Assembly (NCBI RefSeq): GCF_004664715.2
Contig: NC_051076.1
Coordinates: forward strand, 2,661,451 to 2,725,450
Reading direction: 5' to 3'
Source of the DNA: Peromyscus leucopus
Taxonomy: Eukaryota > Chordata > Mammalia > Rodentia > Cricetidae
Length of the DNA: 64,000 nucleotides
The notes under the pieces are model-generated. The model was not told where the DNA came from. It did no database searches and saw only the letters and a program-made list of their open reading frames with translations. Of this stretch, positions 32,712 to 44,701 are shown piece after piece. Position 1 is the first letter of the stretch. Every line of letters starts with the position of its first letter. Both the position numbers and the translations under genes were made by a program.

Positions 32712-34045
32712 CCATTTTTAATTGGATCCTTTGTTTCCTTGACTGTTTTTTTTTTGCAGTCTTTCTGTCTTCATAATATTAACCCTATATATGATACATA
32801 GCTTGCAAAGATTCTTAAACACTCTGTAGGTTTCTTCTTCACTCAGTTGATTGTTTCCTTATTGTACAGAAGAATTTTTTTTTTTTTAAGGTCCCAGGTG
32901 TCAGTTGTTGGCCTTAATTCCTGGGCAAATGGAGTCCTATTCAGAAAGTCATTTCCTACACCTATATCATATATATCATATACAGTGATGCCTATTCTTT
33001 CTTCTATCAGTGTTAGTGGTTTGGGTTTCAATGAAGTCTTTGAATCACTTGGATATAATTTGGGGGCAGATTAACGGTCACAGGTCTAATTTTATTTCTC
33101 TACATGTGGGCATTCTGTTTCCCAGCACTGTTTGTTAAAAACACTATCATTTATCAAATGTGGGGGGGAGGGGCAGAGAGGGTTGTGTGTGTCTCTTTGT
33201 CAAATATCAAATGGCATAGTTGTGAATACTCACATTTGGATATTCTATGTTGTTTCATTGGTATACATGTGTTTGTCAGTGGCATATTGTTTTTATTACT
33301 ATTGCTCTGTAATATATGTTAACAGCAATTTTCCAAGTATGTTTTTTTCCCTCAGGATTTCTTTGACTATCTGGGGTCTTTTTGGTTCCATGTGGACTTT
33401 AGGATGTTTTTCTATTGCTGTAAAGGATGTTGTGGGTATTTTTTTTATTGGGATTGCATGGAATGCATTCATCACTTTGGGTAGCATGCTCATTTTTGCG
33501 ATATTATTTCTACTGATACATGAACATGGGATCTCTGTCTATTTTCTAGTGTCTTTCTCAGTCTCTTCCTTGGGAGATTTCACTGTAAGGGCCTTTCACC
33601 TCCTTGATTAGGTTTATTCTGAGGTATTTTATTGTCTTTACCACTTTTGTGAAATCATTACTTGTTTCTAAATGTTCTCTGATAGAAGTTTTGGGATCTT
33701 TTATATATAGTACCATGTAGTCATGTATAATATCATGTTATCATCTGCAAATAGGGACAATTTGATTTCACTTCAAAAAACAGTCAATTTAACTATTTAT
33801 GTCCCTTTAATTTCCTTCTGTTCTCTCACTGTTCCACATAGTTCTTCCAACACTGCATTGAAAAAGAGAGATAGTCAGCAGCCTTACCTAGTTTTTTTTT
33901 TTTATTTTAATGGCATTGTTTCAAGGTTTTGTCTATTAAGGATCATGTTGGCTATGGGTGTGTTATATGTTATATTTATTATGTTAAGGTGTATTCCCTC
34001 CAGTCCTACTCTTTCTAGGACAATCCTTATTCACTGTCAGTGAGC
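32712..34045 (-). pseudogene. L1 ORF2 fragment, right piece (antisense)
   Basis: The complement of L1 ORF2 (the domains after and including part of the reverse transcriptase) is recognisable: CCATTTTTAATTGGAT, TTATTGTACAGAAGAA, TTATTACTATTGCTCTGTAATA and GGGATTGCATGGAATGCATTCATC. Numerous stops and indels make it non-coding. The 159-codon plus frame at 33132-33611 is just the antisense of this fragment. Confidence 0.8.
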
Positions 34046-34629
34046 ATGCAAATTGCTGGAACTACTTTGAAAACTAGTGTCAGCTTTTCAGTCAACTTGT
34101 GCACATCTTGTCTGCTGGACCTGGGATCCAAGGACCTGGAAGAATGGAGCAGACAGACAACCTTACTTCAGTTTCAGTGCACATTTCTACATGAACAAAA
34201 CAAAGAAAGTAATCATCTAAGGAAGGTTGTTTGAGTTCAGAAAACATGATCAGAAAAACATGTAAATAAATGTTAGTATGCACTTACTAAATATTAACAG
34301 AACAGACCTTTCTCAGAACTTTCTCAGGATAGATCAATTTAAACACAATTGTCTGGCACATACTAGAGATTATATCTGGGAAAGCAAGAAAGCAAGGCAG
34401 AAGGCCATATTCAGATTCAGGGCACACTGACCAGATTAGACTCTATAGCTATGTTCTGACATCCAACAAGAATAAACGTATTTTGTAAATAAAATGTAAA
34501 AGTTTGTCACAGAAGACACGATATCAAGTCCAAGAACAATACAGGGAACAAAATGCACCTGAGGTAAAAGGCCCTCTGCCTCTTATCCTGGAGCCTTTCT
34601 ATCCAAGGCATTTTATGCATCATTCTTTT
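34046..34629. other. No feature seen
   Basis: Unrecognised sequence between two L1 copies. A frame at 34040-34234 has no domain. Confidence 0.4.
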
Positions 34630-35580
34630 AACTGTATTCTAACAACCAGTACAAAGAATCCTCAAATACTAAAAATAGATCTACCATATGAACCAAGTAC
34701 ACAACTCCATGACACGTGCCCCGAAGACTGACTTTCCTACTCCGTAGATACTTGTTTAGTAGTGCTCATTGCTGCCTTGTTTACAACAGGCAGGAAAAGA
34801 AAACAACTTAATTGTTTCAACATGAGTATATAATGAAAATGTGGTACATTTACACCATAGAATACTTTTTAGCCATAAAGAAAAATGAAATTGTGAAATT
34901 TTCAGGAAAGCAGATGAACCTAGAAAAGAGTATACTGATGAGGTAACCCAGACAAATGCTGAATGTTCTCTCTCATCTGTGGTTTCTAGCTCCAAATCCT
35001 CAGATGTGAGTATACAATATGGAGAAATCACAGCAACCAGAAACATAAAGGGATTATAGGAGAAGAGGGAAGTAGCAGGATATAAATGATATAGTGTGAG
35101 AAACAGAAAAACTTCAAGGGGAAACCAACTAGGGAGTAGGGAGTAGGATCAATACAGAAGGAGTAGGGACAGGGGACAAAATACACAAGAGATGTTTGAT
35201 TAAAGCCTCAAATTATACACTTGAGGTAACAATGCTCCCCACAAGCACCATAGCAAGAAATTTCCATTTGAATGGTTTGTCAGCGCAGTCTAAGAAACTC
35301 CCAAAATAATATAAACTATTGATATAGTCCTTGATTGCCTCTCAGAAATAAGCACTTATTGCTGAAGATACCACACATTTAGGACACAAGACTCAAATAA
35401 TTGAGCTGGATCTAACCTGAAAGCCTCTTTCCTGTAGTCTTCCCACAGTATCAGAAAATACTCTGCAAGTGGCCAAGTAAGGGAAGCAATTAATAGTCCT
35501 ACCCAACTGTGACCCTGATGAACCACAAGAATGACCAGCATGGCAAGGTACACATAAAGGTAGAATAAATGGCACTCATA
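34630..35580 (+). mobile_element. L1 3' end, part 1 (ORF2 tail and 3' UTR)
   Basis: A KIDLPYEPS-like ORF2 end (34670-34710), ATGTGGTACATTTACACCATAGAATAC and GATGAGGTAACCCAGAC mark the ORF2 3' end. The 3' UTR continues to GACCAGCATGGCAAGGTACAC...GGCACTCATA at the LTR junction. Confidence 0.75.
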
Positions 35581-36056
35581 TGTCGCAGAATATGTGACTA
35601 TGCAAAGATGTGTTTATGTTGTTATGTTGTTTATGTTGCATAATGTTTGTTTAACTATGTAAAGGTATATTGCATTTGTTTAATTATGTAAATATCACCT
35701 GATTGGTCTAACAAAAAGCTGAATGGCCAATAGCAAGGGAGGAGGTATAGGTGGGACTTCTGGGCAGGAAGAGTAAGTAGATGGAGGAATTTAGGCTCAA
35801 GGGGAAAGAGAAAAAGAGACATCAGGGAGACACCAGGGGCCAGCCTGCCAGACATGGAAGAAGCAGGAAAGTAAGACATACAGATTGAAAGAAAAGTAAA
35901 AAGCCCCAAGACAAAATGTAGATTAATAGAAACAAGTTAAATTAACTTAAAAGACGTAATGGGACAAGCCTAAGCTAAGGTCAAGTATTCATAATTAATA
36001 ATAAGTCTCCATGTCTTCATTGGGAGCTGTTTGGCAGGACAAAGAAAATTCTGACA
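35581..36056 (+). mobile_element. Solo class II ERV-type LTR inserted in the L1 3' UTR
   Basis: It starts TGTCGCAGAATATGTG, has repeated TTTGTTTAA(C/T)TATGTAAA phrases, CACCTGATTGGTCTAAC, GAATGGCCAATAGCAAGG and CAGGGGCCAGCC, and ends GGCAGGACAAAG...CTGACA. L1 3' UTR sequence resumes on both sides. No clean 6-bp duplication is evident, so an end may have been lost. It is related in its 5' part to 10459-10952. Confidence 0.7.
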
Positions 36057-36885
36057 TCTTGGTGGCAACTAGCAGCTGTCTAAGTGGACGTAAGACCTAT
36101 TCCACAGGAAAGAAAGCATGTCTGGTACTGAAAACCTAGTCAGCTTGCTGGAGCTAGTAAGGTCAGGGACATTAGAAAAGAATCTACTCCCATCATTTTG
36201 CTAGACTGGCATAATTCCTAGATACATTCTAAATCTTGTCTTTATACTCACAGATAAGTGTAATTACCATTCTTTATCAAAGAAACTTCAGAGCAAATGG
36301 AGATCACAGAAAAACACAACAGGAAACAAAACAAAATCAATGCACCATGTAGATTCCAGCTCCCACAGGTGCATCTACACCAGAGCTCCTGTATCTATGG
36401 ATCAGAGAACATCCCAGAAGAGTGGGCAGCAGGATTGCAAGAGCTAGAATATCAGGAAGTCTGCTTTGAAACAGTCTATCTTAGAAATGGCTGCACAACC
36501 AAGCCCAGAACAATGACAATTTCAATTGATAAACTAATGTGGAAAGGAGAACATTTCCTGGATCCCATCTCTAGACAAAGAACTAAAGAAATTAATGAGT
36601 TCTAAGAGAGGCAAACTTAGCCTTTCCTAAGGATAAGCCCTCTTATTGGTTATCCAAGTGGTCAGTCCTAAAATCACATATATACAAACAATAAAAATGT
36701 ACTAGACATGTTGTATTTATGTATTTGTGCATATGTATCAAACGGTAATAATCAAAGAAAAAAAGGCTATCAATTTGAGGCTGGGGGAGACATGGAAAGG
36801 GTTGGAAGGAGGTACCTGAGAGGGACCAGAGGTAGGAGAATGACAAAATGATGTGATTCTATTTTAATTAGAAATATATTTTTTA
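36057..36885 (+). mobile_element. L1 3' end, part 2 (3' UTR to terminus)
   Basis: It begins TCTTGGTGGCAACTAGCAGC and continues CCACAGGAAAGAAAGCATG, TTTATCAAAGAAACTTCAGAG, GGTTATCCAAGTGGTCAGTCC and a G-rich tract at 36779-36840. This is the direct continuation of 34630-35580. The 102-codon frame at 36297-36605 lies within non-coding 3' UTR. Confidence 0.75.
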
Positions 36886-37014
36886 GAATTATTTATCAGC
36901 TTTTTAAGAGACTTGTAATTTACATCCCCATATACAATATGTTAAAGTACACACTCCCTGACTTTTGAGCACTATATTACTTTATATTATTTTTTGTTAA
37001 TGAAAAATGTATAG

Positions 37015-37018
<4 letters not shown>

Positions 37019-37084
<66 letters not shown>
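37019..37084. repeat. (CA)33 microsatellite
   Basis: Sixty-six uninterrupted bases of CA, the longest perfect array in the window. Confidence 0.98.
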
Positions 37085-37086
<2 letters not shown>

Positions 37087-37329
37087 AACATACACCCCTG
37101 GTAAGTCAGGTTGCTTTGGTTTGCATTTCCCTTGTTGCCAGAAATTTAAAGCCTCTTCAGAAGATGCTAACTCTAATTAATATGCCGTTGTCTTTAAGTT
37201 ATCTATTTATAATTCTTGTTCCTCCTCCTCTGTATTCCTCTTTCCTCAGAAACACTTTTCAGCATATGCATTCATATGTGAGGTAAGGTGACTGACCAGC
37301 AAAAATCTTCTTTGGACTGAATTAATAGA

Positions 37330-38220
37330 GCTCATCCTCAAATCTCTCTTTTGTCCTGGGGCTGTGGAGATATGCTTACATTTCTCTGGGAAGTCAAATG
37401 CCTCCACCCAAAATAAGGGGTCAGGGAGAGAAAGCCACTTCCCTACCTCAAATAATCCTCTTTATTCTCAAAGCCTGCTGCTATGGCACGATTCATGTGG
37501 GATTTATATTCCAGCAACCAAAGAGTATAGCATAAAACCCACCTGCAGAGATCCCGCAGTCTGGAGTGCCAGTGTTCAGCAACCATCTGCTTAGTGTCAT
37601 GCTGCTCTTTTGAAAAGTGCGGACTCCTTCTGATAGCCTCACTTGAGGGAACAGAAGCCCCAAGTGTGGCAGCCCAGATGACAGGGCTCCCACCTTCCTC
37701 TGCACTAGGCTTTTGTTCTGCCTTTTTGAACGCTTCCACAGTGCTTGACTCTCCTCTGCCTGCCTGCACCCTACCTTTCATATTTTATAAGAGGGCCTTT
37801 CTCACATTGCTGGTGTTAATGAGCTTCAAGCTGACTTGAAAAAAAACAGAAAAGAAGCCCTTCTCATCAGCCAATATACATCTAGCAGGCTTTCCCATAG
37901 AGAAAGTTCTTCTGAAAGCTGCAGGGGGACTGATGTGGGGCAGGAGGCAGCGGTCTGCTTTTATTAAAATGCCACCTTGACCATAGTTTGATATTTTTGA
38001 GGGCCAGTCCATAAACCTTTTTCAGCTTCCTAGTTGTGGGAACCGAATTAAAACCTTGATGGCAGCCACAGATAATCTAATCGCCACATCATTTCCCTTA
38101 CCCCCTCTAGCCTCATTGGCTTGTGCAAAAGGCCTATGTCACACATTTAGCTCAGCAGTTATTGTTTGTCTCTTCTTTCTGAAGAAAGACAAGCATTTAT
38201 TCTTTGCCCCTGTTAAAAAA
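37330..38220. other. Unique, repeat-free, GC-richer segment; possible conserved noncoding DNA
   Basis: No transposon was recognised in about 900 bp. Composition is more balanced than the surroundings, with patches such as AACCGAATTAAAACC and GATAATCTAATCGCC (38040-38100) that look like homeodomain/GATA-type sites. Overlapping frames on both strands (37443-37781 minus, 37594-37839 plus) have no known domain. A noncoding role is inference only. Confidence 0.3.
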
Positions 38221-38571
38221 TAAAAATAAAGTCCTCCAGAGAATTCCAAGAACAGGGTACCATGAATGTGCTTGCATATTTCAACCCACACAGGAACTAG
38301 CTTGAAATGTCAGATGATAGCTGTGTTTGAACAAATTTTAATTTCTTCATAAGCAGATTTCAAATCTTCAGTCATATTCTATCAAGAATATGCTTGTTTG
38401 TGCTTGGAATATGTGTTTGTATTTAATCAAATACATAATTTTATGTTTCTTTTAAAATTATTTTATTTAATATTTATACATGCACATAATGTGTTTTGAT
38501 CAAATCCACCCCATTTCTTCCCTTCCAGTTCCAAAGATCATTGCCTAAATAGATTATTCATGTGTTTAAAA

Positions 38572-38700
38572 TTTTCACTGATGTATAGTTTAACAATAAA
38601 TCATGTATTTTTGTGTATGCGATTTGACAAGTTTGTTGAACACATACAGTTGTGCAGTCATCATCATGGTTCAGTTTCAGAAGAGTCCTGTTACCTCAGA
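38572..38700 (+). repeat. Ancient L1M-like fragment
   Basis: TTCACTGATGTATAGTTTAAC, GCGATTTGACAAGTTTGTTG and GTGCAGTCATCATCATGGTTC follow the order of mammalian-wide L1M 3' UTRs (CAATTTGATAAGTTTTGACA ... AACCATCACCACAATC). Confidence 0.5.
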
Positions 38701-39609
38701 GCTTCTTTCTTTCTGTCAGTGTGAGTGCCCAGGGGTGTCTGCTTTGGTACTGAGGACAGGAAGGAACCAGCCACATGAAGATCAGGGATACAGAGCTCAA
38801 TAGGTGTACATGCACTCTATTCTTAGCTACATCAGACTTTAATTATAGATACTATGCTTAAGGGTGGAATATGATCTAGACAGTGGAAATCTGAATTTGT
38901 ATAATAATCTACCATTTCATAACAAGTTTTTCTTTGATGTATGGAATTGAGGCATCTGATTGAATCTTATCTGTGGTTATGCAGTTCTCAAATACATGAG
39001 TCAGATGTTCCCAGGATCTAAATAATCTCTTGTAAATTAGAATGAACCCACATCATGTAGCTATATAGAGAAGCCAAGAAAATAATTTTAAAAACCGTGT
39101 TTAGATGAAACCTCTTAGGGATTGTGATCCCTGTAAAAATTAGAGATGAGAGATGCTGTTGAAATCGGTGGGGTTTTTGTTTGTAGTTGTTGTTGTTTGT
39201 TTGTTTAACCTAAGGAAAAGAAGGCTGGAACTGTGGATATTTTCCTCACCTGGAATTTTTTCAAGGTGTTCTGTCCTTGACCTTTCCCTATAAGCCTCCA
39301 GTACAAAGTTCACAGCTAAGAATGGACTAAGCCTTCTATCAGCTGTGAAAACTACCAACACCCAACAAAGAAAATGACATTCATTTTTTAATCTGCTTTT
39401 TGCCCAGGATTACTTATTTAAAAACAAACAAACAAACAAAAACTAATTATTTTCATGATCATTGTTCTGGGCATTTCACAAAGACCTGAGACACACAAAA
39501 TTTCTACCATGTTTTAAGAGATCTTTTAAAATATAGTTTTGTTGATGCACTGAGTTATATTCCCAACTTACTTTTTTTCTAAAGATTAAAATGATGCTGT
39601 AAAAAAAAG
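38701..39609. other. No feature seen
   Basis: Unrecognised sequence with small (GTTT)n and (AAAC)n runs near 39190 and 39425. Confidence 0.45.
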
Positions 39610-39790
39610 AGCAAATTTTGAAGCAATAACGACAAAGGTTCTAATTGTAAATCTTCCCCTTTCCTGTCGTGTGACTTGGGACAACTTTCTTGCCACTTCA
39701 CCCCCCCCCCACACACACACACAGAGACTTTCTTAATAACTGGATTAGAAACTTCTCAGAGGTGTTTCGAAGAAACATGTTTAATAAATA
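39610..39790 (+). repeat. MIR fragment interrupted by C10(AC)6
   Basis: AATCTTCCCCTTTCCTGTCG, GTGTGACTTGGGACAACTTTC (the MIR core) and, after a C10(AC)6 run at 39701-39723, a TTAATAACTGG...GAGGTGTTTCGAAG 3' part keep MIR order. Confidence 0.6.
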
Positions 39791-39917
39791 GTAGCTCTTA
39801 GAAATAACGAAAGTTGCCTAGGGCTCAGAGCACACTGAGTTCATGACATTTTAAAATTTGAAAGACCAAGTTGAATTTGGGGAAGTACAAAATATGATTT
39901 TTAGTATTTTATTTGTT

Positions 39918-40250
39918 TGTTTTTATATGTGTATGTGGTTACACACATTAAGGGCATATGTGTGTTTGTGTGTGTGCATTTGTACATGCATAGACATCTA
40001 CCTTGGATGGAGTTTCTCAGGAATCATCTGTCTTGTCTTTTTTAGATAGCATCCCTCACTAGAACCAGGAGCTTGCTAGTTTGGCTAGACTGGATTGTCA
40101 ACCAGCTCCAAGAACTTCCTGACTTTGTCTCTACAGTGCTGGGACTACAAGTATTTACTGCCATGCCCAGAAAAGGAATCCAGGTAGTGTGGCTGAGCTA
40201 TCAGAACCCAAGTTTGCATTTACCGTTTGTCAGACTTGGGACCTTAACTA
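39918..40250 (-). repeat. B4-like SINE, minus strand
   Basis: The plus strand reads a TGTGTG-rich tail, AGGAATCATCTGTCTTGTCTTTTTTAG, TCACTAGAACCAGGAGCTTG, GTGCTGGGACTACAAGTATT and CATGCCCAG, and then a weak tRNA-like part. This is the complement of B4 (tail, B1-like part, tRNA head). Confidence 0.6.
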
Positions 40251-42369
40251 AGTTGTTGATGAACCTGTGCTTATCTCCCTTGTTTCTGTGAAGAAGCAAT
40301 TGTGACGACATTTTCTGTTTCTGTGCTGCTTTGAGAAAAAAATTAATGTATGTGCCACCAACATTATCATACCACAGGTCTCACCTATTACTACAGTCAT
40401 AGGATTTCTTCCATATTGTCATTTTGAATTTTCTAAATCTGAAATTTATAGTAAAAACATTTTAAACAGGTTTTATTATACACCTTGTACAAGAGAGAAA
40501 TAGCAGTTATGATCTACAAAGAATAGGCTTGTAAGTATCAGAGAGAGTGTCCCTCCTGGGAAAGGATCTCTGTCACACAATCAAGGAAGTGTCAGAGTTA
40601 ATTATTGTAACCTACCTGGTGGTTTAAATCCAATTTAAATAGTCTGGATATTTATAAGTTCTTGGTTTTTAATTTGTCTTTGAAAAAGTGCAGTCTCAGT
40701 TTGAAATATCCCTCTGAGCTTTGTGACTCATATTATCAGAAATCTGACCTTTCAGTGGAGGGGAATAACATCTAAGTTGTTTCCTTGACAACAAAAGGTA
40801 AGCGGGATGCTTTGTGCTCTAGTGCTTCGGCTATAAATAATCTGTCTTTGGTCAGAGAATAGAATGTGATCTTGGAGAGAAATAAACAGGGTTGGTTACA
40901 GGGAAAGCCTGTGGTTCAGGAGATCATTTGAATCACTATGTTTTTAGGAGTCAGTCCCAGAGGCACTTGCCTTACAATTAACCAATAAACTAGTTTGAGG
41001 GAATGAGTTCAATTTCTAGAAAGGACAATTTATACAGATAAGGGCTGTTGATAAGCTTTCATTTGAGAAATCTTTCTACCAAGATTCAGACCATTGTGTA
41101 AGTGCTTACTGTTGTTTCTCTTTGAATATTCATCCTCTGGTTTCCACACAACCTCTAACAAGGAACAAAAGGAAGTTAACAATGTGCTTTGGTCCTTTGG
41201 CCATGACCGACACTCATCCTGTTCAGGAACAGAAAAGGAAAAGAAAGTAATAAAGAAGAATGCCTCTCAAAGCATTGCAGGACTATTTTTTAAAAAAATA
41301 AAGAAGAAGAAAGAAAATAAAAAATTAAAAATCTTCTTTGGGTTGAAAATAACAAAATACAATAAACTTTTTTTCTTTTTCTTTTTCTTTTTTTTTAAGA
41401 GCTGTACTCCTGGATTGGGTTTAAGATTTACAGCTGTGATTATCCCTTGCTTGCTGACGTAAATTAGTCTTCTGGGAAGTCCAAGTTATTTCTCAATAAG
41501 CTTTAATAGTCTCTGAGTCAGAGTGGGTGCTGATGATAAAGAGTCTTGTAGGATTTATAGGAAGGTGACTGAGAAATTGAGGCCCATGTCCACCCAGTAT
41601 CCTTTAAAATAGTATATAAAAGTATTTTCTGAATGAGAGTCTTTGTTCTAGCAGAGTCTGTCTGCTTCTCAGTAAATAAAATTCACACAGCAAAATTTTC
41701 TAGAGTAAGCTTCCAACTCAGTGTGGTCTTCCTGATAATTTATTCTTTGTATTGTGGGTGGTGGCATCAGAGTTCTCACAATCAGACCCAGGTAAGACAT
41801 ATCAGGTAATTTGGGGTTTATCTCTACCTACTCACCCTCCAAGGATCCTGTGTTGTTTTTGAATTTCAGCTGCAGATGATTGTAGGAGGACTTCTCCGGA
41901 TTAAAAGACATTTAGGAGACATAACCAAATACATCACACTAAGTGAATCTCCATTCAGCAAGCCATCTGACAATAAAAATAATAACAATATGAGACAGAC
42001 ATTTAAGATGTACTGACTAGTAATCAATTTGTGGAATGAGTATTACTTAAGGTGTGAGGATATCATTATGGCAATGGTTGAAATTGCCTATGTTTTTTGA
42101 CATGCATTCTGGAGTAAATATAAGCAAAATGATATTTTATGTCTGAGGTTTGCTGTGAAATATTTTATTAAAAAGGGTATGTTCTATGATTGATTATATG
42201 TTTAGGGGTTCCTAGTACTTTTCCATTCTTGTATATGCTTTAAAGTATTTGTTTTTTCAAAATGTCTCTTCAAATCTAATAATCTCTTTGTCTTCTTTAC
42301 TAAGATATTGCATTGTGGGATGACTGTTATATCCTCCTGGAGTTGGATCTTGATGTGATCTGATCTTCA
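40251..42369. other. Unique DNA; A/T-rich low complexity at 41280-41397
   Basis: No transposon was recognised apart from low-complexity (GAA/AAAT) and (CTTTTT)n sequence at 41280-41397. CTATAAATAA at 40831-40840 is an exact MEF2-type consensus, but one motif is weak evidence. Confidence 0.45.
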
Positions 42370-42485
42370 CTGGACCTACATCTTAAAGGTTGTACCTTAT
42401 ATAGTAAAAGCAGATTGGTCTATGATGTCTGGTCTACTTCTTAAGGGTGGAGCCTTACATAATAGAATCAGATTGCCTTGTCATG
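42370..42485. repeat. Diverged tandem duplication, 58-bp unit, two copies
   Basis: CTACATCTTAAAGGTTGTACC (from 42376) and CTACTTCTTAAGGGTGGAGCC (from 42434), each followed by an AGATTG-ending segment, align at a 58-bp offset with many substitutions. Confidence 0.75.
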
Positions 42486-43507
42486 CTTGAGTCTCCTGGT
42501 TGCTTTATCTCTGCCCTTGGTGCTGCTGTTTCTCTGAGGCCTGGCTCTGTTTCTGACTAGAGTACCCTATATTGTGGCTGTCAGAGTCATATTGCTTCCT
42601 CCACAGTCTTCTGAACATATCAGCTGGTACTCTCCAGCTATTTCTACATGCCATCCATGAAAAAGTCAGTAAAGCAGAGAGAATATTGATAAAGTCTTCC
42701 AAAGACTTTGCTCAACCGATTTTACTCCACTCCCCAGTGTCTGTTGGGTGTCTGGCTCAGTGACAACTCTGGACTTATTGGTGAATCAAGGAGTCTTTCC
42801 AGAATAAGAGCAGAGGAAAACAGAGCAAAATTCTTGTTCTGAAAGCATCCTAGCCTTATCTGAGTACTTTTCATTTATCTCCTGAAGTTTGGCTCCCAGC
42901 AACAGGAAAGCAAAGATTTTTACATTCAACCTTTTGTCCTTATTTCCCTGTTCCTCTCAACTAAGTTACCCATCAAAAAAAGGCTTCCTAGAAGATAGCA
43001 CTTAGAAACATGTGAAATACTGCCATTTGAGTGGAGTTGTCTGCTGTCTGTTATCTATTATTTGTCTATTTGCAATTAGAATAAATATTTCAAAATGACC
43101 ACAGATCTCTAAATCTGTGTTAGTAAATATATTTACTGCTGCGTCCCAAGACCCAGAGAAATATGTGGGATCAGCAGAAGCACCATAAATACGTATTGAG
43201 TACATCATCAATGAATAACATTACCTGTCATTTTCCAAATTTTGACCATTTTATAAACTTTACCCAAGGTAAGTTTATCCCTGCTTAATACAACTCTTTC
43301 TTACTAAAACTGTTTCTGAAACCTGCTTGGCAAAACCTGGTTGTTGAATATAGCATCTCAATTCTTTCTCTGAGTTTCTGATTCTCTAGGTCTGAGATGG
43401 AGATTAGCACTGAGAAGGGTGAATACAATCAAGTGTGTGCTATACATGTCACTACAAAACCTGTAATGTTGTACAGGGAATGTATATCAATAGACATTTT
43501 TAAAGTG
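42486..43507. other. No feature seen
   Basis: Unrecognised sequence with small frames on both strands. Confidence 0.45.
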
Positions 43508-43868
43508 AAGACTGGGAAGATACAGCTCAGTTGGTAAAGTTCTGTTGTTCCATCATGAGAACCTGAGTTCCATACCCAGAATCCATGGCTGGGCATGGTT
43601 GTAATGCTTGTAATGCTAGTTAGTTCTGGAGAGGCGGAGACAGGGAGATTCTCTGGCTGACAGGCCAGCAGCCTATCAGAATCATCGAGAGACCTGCCTC
43701 GGAAAAACAAAAACAAAAATAAAACAAATAAACAAAATATACAAACAAACAAACAAAGAAAAACCCAAGGTAGACAGCACCTCTGGCCTCTATGCAACCA
43801 CATATCTCCTTCCCCACAGATATAAACACATACAAAGAAACACGTGCTCACATACAAAATAAATAACA
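43508..43868 (+). repeat. B4 SINE
   Basis: The tRNA-derived head GGGAAGATACAGCTCAGTTGGTAAAG is followed by the B1-like part (GGCTGGGCATGGTTGTAATG, GGAGAGGCGGAGACAGGGAG, AGAGACCTGCCTCGG), an A-rich bridge with (CAAA)n units, and the GGTAGACAGCACC...TCTGGCCTCTATGCA tail. All three B4 modules are present in order. Confidence 0.85.
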
Positions 43869-44696
43869 TTTTAAAAGGAACTATGTCTGCTTTTTGTTAC
43901 TCTCATCACCAAGGATACCCCTATCAGTAGTCACCTTGAAAAATATGACTTTAAAATATAAACTCAACAAAAGTAACTGACAAAATATAGCTTTTGTCAT
44001 TAGCAATATGGCATAAAATAGGACTTCCTTATATTGTTCTTCAACAAATCCCATTGAAAAACATGTGCTAACTGGATTTTGTAGGTTGTATTCTCTTTTC
44101 AATAGTAAGCCAAAACATTTCAATAAAACTTGGATGGCTTAATTAATGAAAAACCTATGGTTCAACTTTCCAAAATTAGTATATTTCAAATTTTGAGAGA
44201 AAAAAATGCAGTTGGATTTTTCTCTTACTTTATTAATAAGAGACACATGTTATGAATGCTAAGAAATCAGTTATCCATCTTCTTCCAAAACTGAAGTAAA
44301 AAGTCTTATTCATTAAGACATAACAACTAAATGCTATGCATGAGAAATGAAAGAAGCAGAAAACTTCCTACCATATATTCAAATATCAGGATCAGAAACT
44401 AGAAATTTTAAAAACTGAGATCTCAAAACATTTAGTATCTAGGTGATTAGATGAAATATATGATTGGCAACATTTCTCTATTGCCATGTCAGTCTCTCCA
44501 TGCTTCAGATATACACAGCTAACAGAACGGACAGGTGGCATGGAAGCAGAACTTCCAGGGGACTAGTGGCAGGAGATTGGATACAGATCTTGGCTCACCT
44601 GCTAACTGGTCCTGCATATTTATTGAGGACTTTGGAGCTAAACACAGCCATGTTCATCCTGTGGCTCAGAGGACACATTGCTCCAGGATAGCTATA
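43869..44696. other. No feature seen
   Basis: Unrecognised AT-rich sequence. Confidence 0.45.
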
Positions 44697-44701
44697 AATG
44701 T

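Noticed and set aside
33132..33611. 159-codon plus frame, hydrophobic, membrane-protein-like
   Set aside because: It is the antisense of an L1 ORF2 fragment. The T-rich strand gives runs of F, L, I and V that mimic membrane segments.
32405..34045. Twin-primed L1 made of the 3' UTR and antisense ORF2
   Set aside because: The orientation order (plus 3' UTR on the left, minus ORF2 on the right) is the reverse of what twin priming makes; the nested-insertion model explains it better.
37443..37839. Overlapping 112- and 81-codon frames on opposite strands
   Set aside because: There is no recognisable domain, no ATG context or splice support, and they overlap one another.
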